The notes below the pieces were generated by a model, which was not told the DNA's origin, did no database searches, and worked only from the letters and a program-made list of their open reading frames with translations. 18,937 bases of DNA from Erysipelotrichaceae bacterium (GTDB taxonomy: Bacteria; Bacillota_I; Bacilli_A; Erysipelotrichales; Erysipelotrichaceae). A program made the translations under genes and the position numbers. The stretch covers positions 1-18,937 of the forward strand of contig JAFOMB010000118.1 in the NCBI GenBank assembly GCA_017419065.1. The letters run 5' to 3'. Positions 16,326 through 18,937 of the stretch are shown piece by piece. Within the stretch, counting starts at the first letter, position 1. Every line of letters begins with the position of its first letter.

Positions 16326-18937
16326 CAGATGATCCCCCTGGCCAGCAGGATGTAGTAGATGATGACACCCAGCACGGCGATCAAAGCGACGATGAGGACA
16401 CCGAGGATGATGTTGAGGACTTTGTTTGGTGTGGAATCTTCTTCGCCTTCCACCGTCTCTGTCTTTTCTCTGTTCACTACGAACGGGATCGTCTTTTCGA
16501 TCGTTCCGGCATCTTCGAGTTCAGAGATGTTCTTGATCTCAACGACTTCTTCTTCCTCGTCTTCTTCATCAGCTTCCTTCACAAGGGCCTTTACCGGATG
16601 GACAGGCGTAAAGACTTCTGTCTCATCGCTTTCTTCCTCATCCTCATCATCGTCATCATCACTGGCGAAGTAAGCGGATAAGAAGCTGGCGATATTTCCC
16701 TTGTCAAAATCGGAAGCATCGATATCCAGGGCTTTATTTTCCGAGGTATCCATGATAGAGACCGGGATGCTTTCTTCATTGTTCTGAGCATCCAGTTCTT
16801 CCATGATCTTGCGGATCTCCATGGAGACCGTATTGGAGAATTCCTGATCTTCTTCCTGAACAGGAGCCTTCTCTTCGACCGGTTCTTCCTTAACGACAGG
16901 CTTTACAGGTTCTTCGAAGACGGCTTCTTCCTTTACAGGTTCTTCAACGACCGGTGTCTCAATGACAGGTGCGACCACCGGAGTTTCTTCAACGGCCGGT
17001 TCCTCAAAGACAGCTGCCGGAGTCTCTTCAACGACAGGCTCTTCAACGGCAGGTGTTTCAATGACCGGTTCCTCGATCACAGGTTCTTCAATAACAGGTT
17101 CTTCGACCGGTTCTTCAACAGCTGGAATGTCTTCCGGCTTGTTGACTTCGATCGGTTCCTTGACGACCGGTACCACTTCAACATCCGGTACTTCCGGAGC
17201 TTCAGCGTTCCAGGCTGTTTCATCATCCTTGAGGACATAGTCAAGGACTGCCGGCTGAATGACCGGTTCCTCAACGACAGGAACTTCTTCGACTGGTGTT
17301 TCAACGACAGGTTCTTCGATAACAGGTTCTTCAACGACCGGTTCTACGACTGGTTCTTCGAACTCTGCGACCGGTGCCGCTTCCTTCTCTTCAGCTTCCT
17401 TCTTGACTTCTGCGTAGAATTCATCGAAGTTAAAGGAATTATCGATTTCCTTTTCTACTTCATCAAGGATGGATTCCGATGTGTCTTCTTCAACCGGTGT
17501 TTCTACTTCTACCGGTTCAACTTCCGGAACTTCTTCTACTGTTTCCGGTGTGACAGGTACTTCCGGCTGGGTGTTCTTGATGACACTCAGTTCCGGATGA
17601 CGGATATCGTCAACGAAGGAATTGGAAAGTTCCTCCATTGTCTTTCTGCCTTCATGGCGGTTGTATTCATTGACTTCGTTAAGAGTTTCTTCAAGATAGT
17701 TCTCGCTGTCTGCTTCTGCTTCTCTGTAGACAGGATGATATTCTTCTTCAGAAACTTCCTCGACCGCCGGTTCTTCAGCGACAGGTTCCTCACTAACAGG
17801 TTCTTCGATGACCGGAGCTTCGACCGGTACTTCTTCGATGACCGGTTCTTCGATCGCAGGAACTTCTACCGGTGTCTCTTCGACGACTGGTTCCTCTGCT
17901 TCAGGAACTTCCTCAACTACCGGTTCCTCATAGACAGGAGTTTCTTCTACGACTGGTTCTTCATCAACCGGAGTTTCAACAACAGGTTCCTCGACGACTG
18001 GTTCTTCGTAAACAGGAGCCTCTTCAATGGCAGGCGTTTCTTCAACCGGTGTCTCAACAGGAACTTCCTCAACGACAGGCTCTTCAACTACCGGTTCTTC
18101 ATAAACCGGAGCTTCCGTGAAGTTCGGTTCTTCTGTCTTCGGGATGTATTCCATGACCGGTACGATAACAGGCGTCTCTTCGACAACCGGTTCCTCGATC
18201 ACAGGTTCTTCGATGACCGGAGTTTCAACTGCTGCTTCTTCAATGGCCGGCTCTTCGACGACTGGTTCCTCAGCTTCAGGAACTTCCTCAACTGCCGGTT
18301 CCTCATAAACCGGAATATCTTCAACGGCCGGTTCTTCATAGACAGGTTCTTCTTCAACAGCCGGTTCTTCGTAAACCGGTACTTCAACCGGTGTTTCTTC
18401 GACAACTGGTTCTTCTACTGCAGGAACTTCTTCAACGATTGGTTCTTCATAAACAGGAGCTTCTACGACCGATTCCACAACAGGTTCCTCAACCACAGGA
18501 ACTTCTTCAATGACCGATGTCTCAATGACAGGTTCTTCAACAGCCGGTGTCTCTACCGGTACTTCTTCGATGACAGGTTCTTCGACGACAGGAGTTTCTA
18601 CCGGTGTCTCTTCGACAACAGGTTCCTCGATAACAGGTGTTTCTTCAACAGCCGGTTCTTCAGTGACCTGTTCCGGATAGATCGGATAGTTGGAATATAC
18701 CGGCGGGACAGTCTCGTCGATGGCTTCATCGACACCCGGGTTTTCGATCACGAACGGGATGTTCGGTGTGATGTGGTGGTATTCTTCCTTGACAGTTTCA
18801 ACAGGCTTTTCTACAGGGACTGTTTCTTTGACAGGGTTAACTTCCTGGGCGATCTCCTCCCAGGCATTCTTCACTTCGACAGGTGTTTCCTGAACAGGTG
18901 TCTCTACCGGTACTTCTTTGACCGGTTCCGGTGCTGC
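16325..18937 (-). CDS. Long acidic Glu/Pro/Val repeat protein with C-terminal membrane anchor (5' end outside window)
   Basis: I do not recognise this gene. Its frame is open from the right edge to TGA at 16325-16327, giving 870 residues with the N-terminus missing. An in-frame GTG at 18874 is probably an internal Val, because the 21 codons before it continue the same repeat (AAPEPVKEVPVETPVQETPV). Most of the protein is degenerate pentamer and hexamer units such as EEPVV, EEPVI, EETPVE and EEVPVY, strongly negative and surely extended. Two islands break the repeat (about 17563-17755 and 17385-17485). A third non-repeat stretch holds runs of Asp/Glu (SDDDDDEDEEESDE), and the end is one hydrophobic helix (about 16340-16420) with only ARGII beyond. 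It is directly coupled to cmk. It may be a tail-anchored cytoplasmic scaffold, or a surface stalk if a signal peptide lies outside the window. Confidence 0.85.
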   Translation of the reverse strand, partial: AAPEPVKEVPVETPVQETPVEVKNAWEEIAQEVNPVKETVPVEKPVETVKEEYHHITPNIPFVIENPGVDEAIDETVPPVYSNYPIYPEQVTEEPAVEETPVIEEPVVEETPVETPVVEEPVIEEVPVETPAVEEPVIETSVIEEVPVVEEPVVESVVEAPVYEEPIVEEVPAVEEPVVEETPVEVPVYEEPAVEEEPVYEEPAVEDIPVYEEPAVEEVPEAEEPVVEEPAIEEAAVETPVIEEPVIEEPVVEETPVIVPVMEYIPKTEEPNFTEAPVYEEPVVEEPVVEEVPVETPVEETPAIEEAPVYEEPVVEEPVVETPVDEEPVVEETPVYEEPVVEEVPEAEEPVVEETPVEVPAIEEPVIEEVPVEAPVIEEPVSEEPVAEEPAVEEVSEEEYHPVYREAEADSENYLEETLNEVNEYNRHEGRKTMEELSNSFVDDIRHPELSVIKNTQPEVPVTPETVEEVPEVEPVEVETPVEEDTSESILDEVEKEIDNSFNFDEFYAEVKKEAEEKEAAPVAEFEEPVVEPVVEEPVIEEPVVETPVEEVPVVEEPVIQPAVLDYVLKDDETAWNAEAPEVPDVEVVPVVKEPIEVNKPEDIPAVEEPVEEPVIEEPVIEEPVIETPAVEEPVVEETPAAVFEEPAVEETPVVAPVIETPVVEEPVKEEAVFEEPVKPVVKEEPVEEKAPVQEEDQEFSNTVSMEIRKIMEELDAQNNEESIPVSIMDTSENKALDIDASDFDKGNIASFLSAYFASDDDDDEDEEESDETEVFTPVHPVKALVKEADEEDEEEEVVEIKNISELEDAGTIEKTIPFVVNREKTETVEGEEDSTPNKVLNIILGVLIVALIAVLGVIIYYILLARGII
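16340..16420 (-). other. Sequence encoding the C-terminal transmembrane helix of the repeat protein
   Basis: About 27 consecutive residues are Val, Ile, Leu, Ala, Gly and Tyr with no charge, flanked by NK before and R after. Only about five residues follow, so the protein is anchored by its extreme C-terminus. There is no LPXTG sortase motif before the helix. Confidence 0.85.
16855..17350 (-). repeat. Second block of degenerate 15-18 base coding repeats
   Basis: On the plus strand this block is built from short units such as ACAGGTTCTTCAA and ACCGGTTCTTCGA in tandem, coding Glu-Glu-Pro-Val-type pentamers and hexamers on the minus strand. Third codon positions vary (GAA/GAG, CCG/CCT, GTC/GTT), so the protein pattern is better kept than the DNA. 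Part of the block, around 17105-17265, is less regular and includes WNAEAPEVPDVE-type residues. Confidence 0.8.
17755..18937 (-). repeat. First, longer block of degenerate 15-18 base coding repeats, continuing past the window edge
   Basis: Tandem units of the GGTTCTTC / GGTTCCTC kind recur dozens of times, encoding E-E-P-V-(V/I/Y) and E-E-(T/V)-P-V-(E/Y/V). A larger composite order can be seen, for example VPVYEEPAVE repeated several times near 18290-18410 and PVYEEPVVEE several times near 17935-18110. That hints at duplication of multi-unit segments. A few lines near 18665-18890 are less repetitive. Length variation between strains is expected for such DNA. Confidence 0.8.

Noticed and set aside
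16962..18308. Plus-strand open frames rich in Ser, Thr and Gly (TGSSTTGSS-like) opposite the repeat gene
   Set aside because: They are the antisense reading of the Glu/Pro/Val codons. They are broken into pieces and have no ribosome sites, while the minus frame is continuous for 870 codons and ends in a proper membrane helix coupled to cmk.
16855..18937. CRISPR-like or minisatellite array
   Set aside because: The units are 15-18 bases, contiguous, in frame and degenerate at third codon positions, with no unique spacers. They are coding repeats.

Overview
The window reads as a chromosomal segment of a low-to-mid GC Bacillota. The paired GlgC/GlgD ADP-glucose pyrophosphorylase subunits, the AGGAGG-type Shine-Dalgarno sites, PepV, and the cmk-der order all fit that phylum. 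The close packing, roughly balanced base composition and a long acidic repeat gene directly before cmk suggest an Erysipelotrichia-like gut or oral organism. That finer placement is inference, not something the sequence proves. No rRNA, tRNA, CRISPR array, transposase, phage gene or attachment site was seen.

The layout is one unbroken train of 16 genes on the minus strand, read from high to low coordinates. First comes the 3' part of a very long Glu/Pro/Val repeat protein with a C-terminal membrane anchor (18937-16325, its 5' end outside the window). Next are cytidylate kinase (cmk) and the ribosome-assembly GTPase der, followed by a ZIP-family metal transporter. A three-domain Xaa-Pro aminopeptidase, exonuclease III (exoA), a small four-cysteine zinc-ribbon protein and a PepV-type M20 dipeptidase follow. 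A HAD-family phosphatase then leads, by an ATGA overlap, into a complete glycogen block: type I pullulanase, glgC, glgD, glgA, glgB (8632-1344). The train ends with two membrane-anchored coiled-coil proteins, an 89-residue one and a polysaccharide deacetylase, and then a strong hairpin terminator at 53-95. Neighbours overlap by 1, 4, 8 or 37 bases or are separated by at most 40 bases, so no stretch of 300 bases lacks a gene.

How they work together: GlgC with GlgD makes ADP-glucose, GlgA polymerises it, GlgB adds alpha-1,6 branches, and the pullulanase removes branches during turnover. Glycogen phosphorylase is not in the window. The two peptidases recycle peptides. The genes upstream (cmk, der, exoA) are housekeeping functions. 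The last two proteins act at the cell envelope.

The least explained item is the repeat protein at 16325-18937. It has at least 870 residues of acidic proline repeats interrupted by two non-repeat islands, and ends in a single membrane helix with almost nothing beyond it. I do not recognise its function. The rest of the window is well-understood biology, and I found no convincing new multi-gene system.
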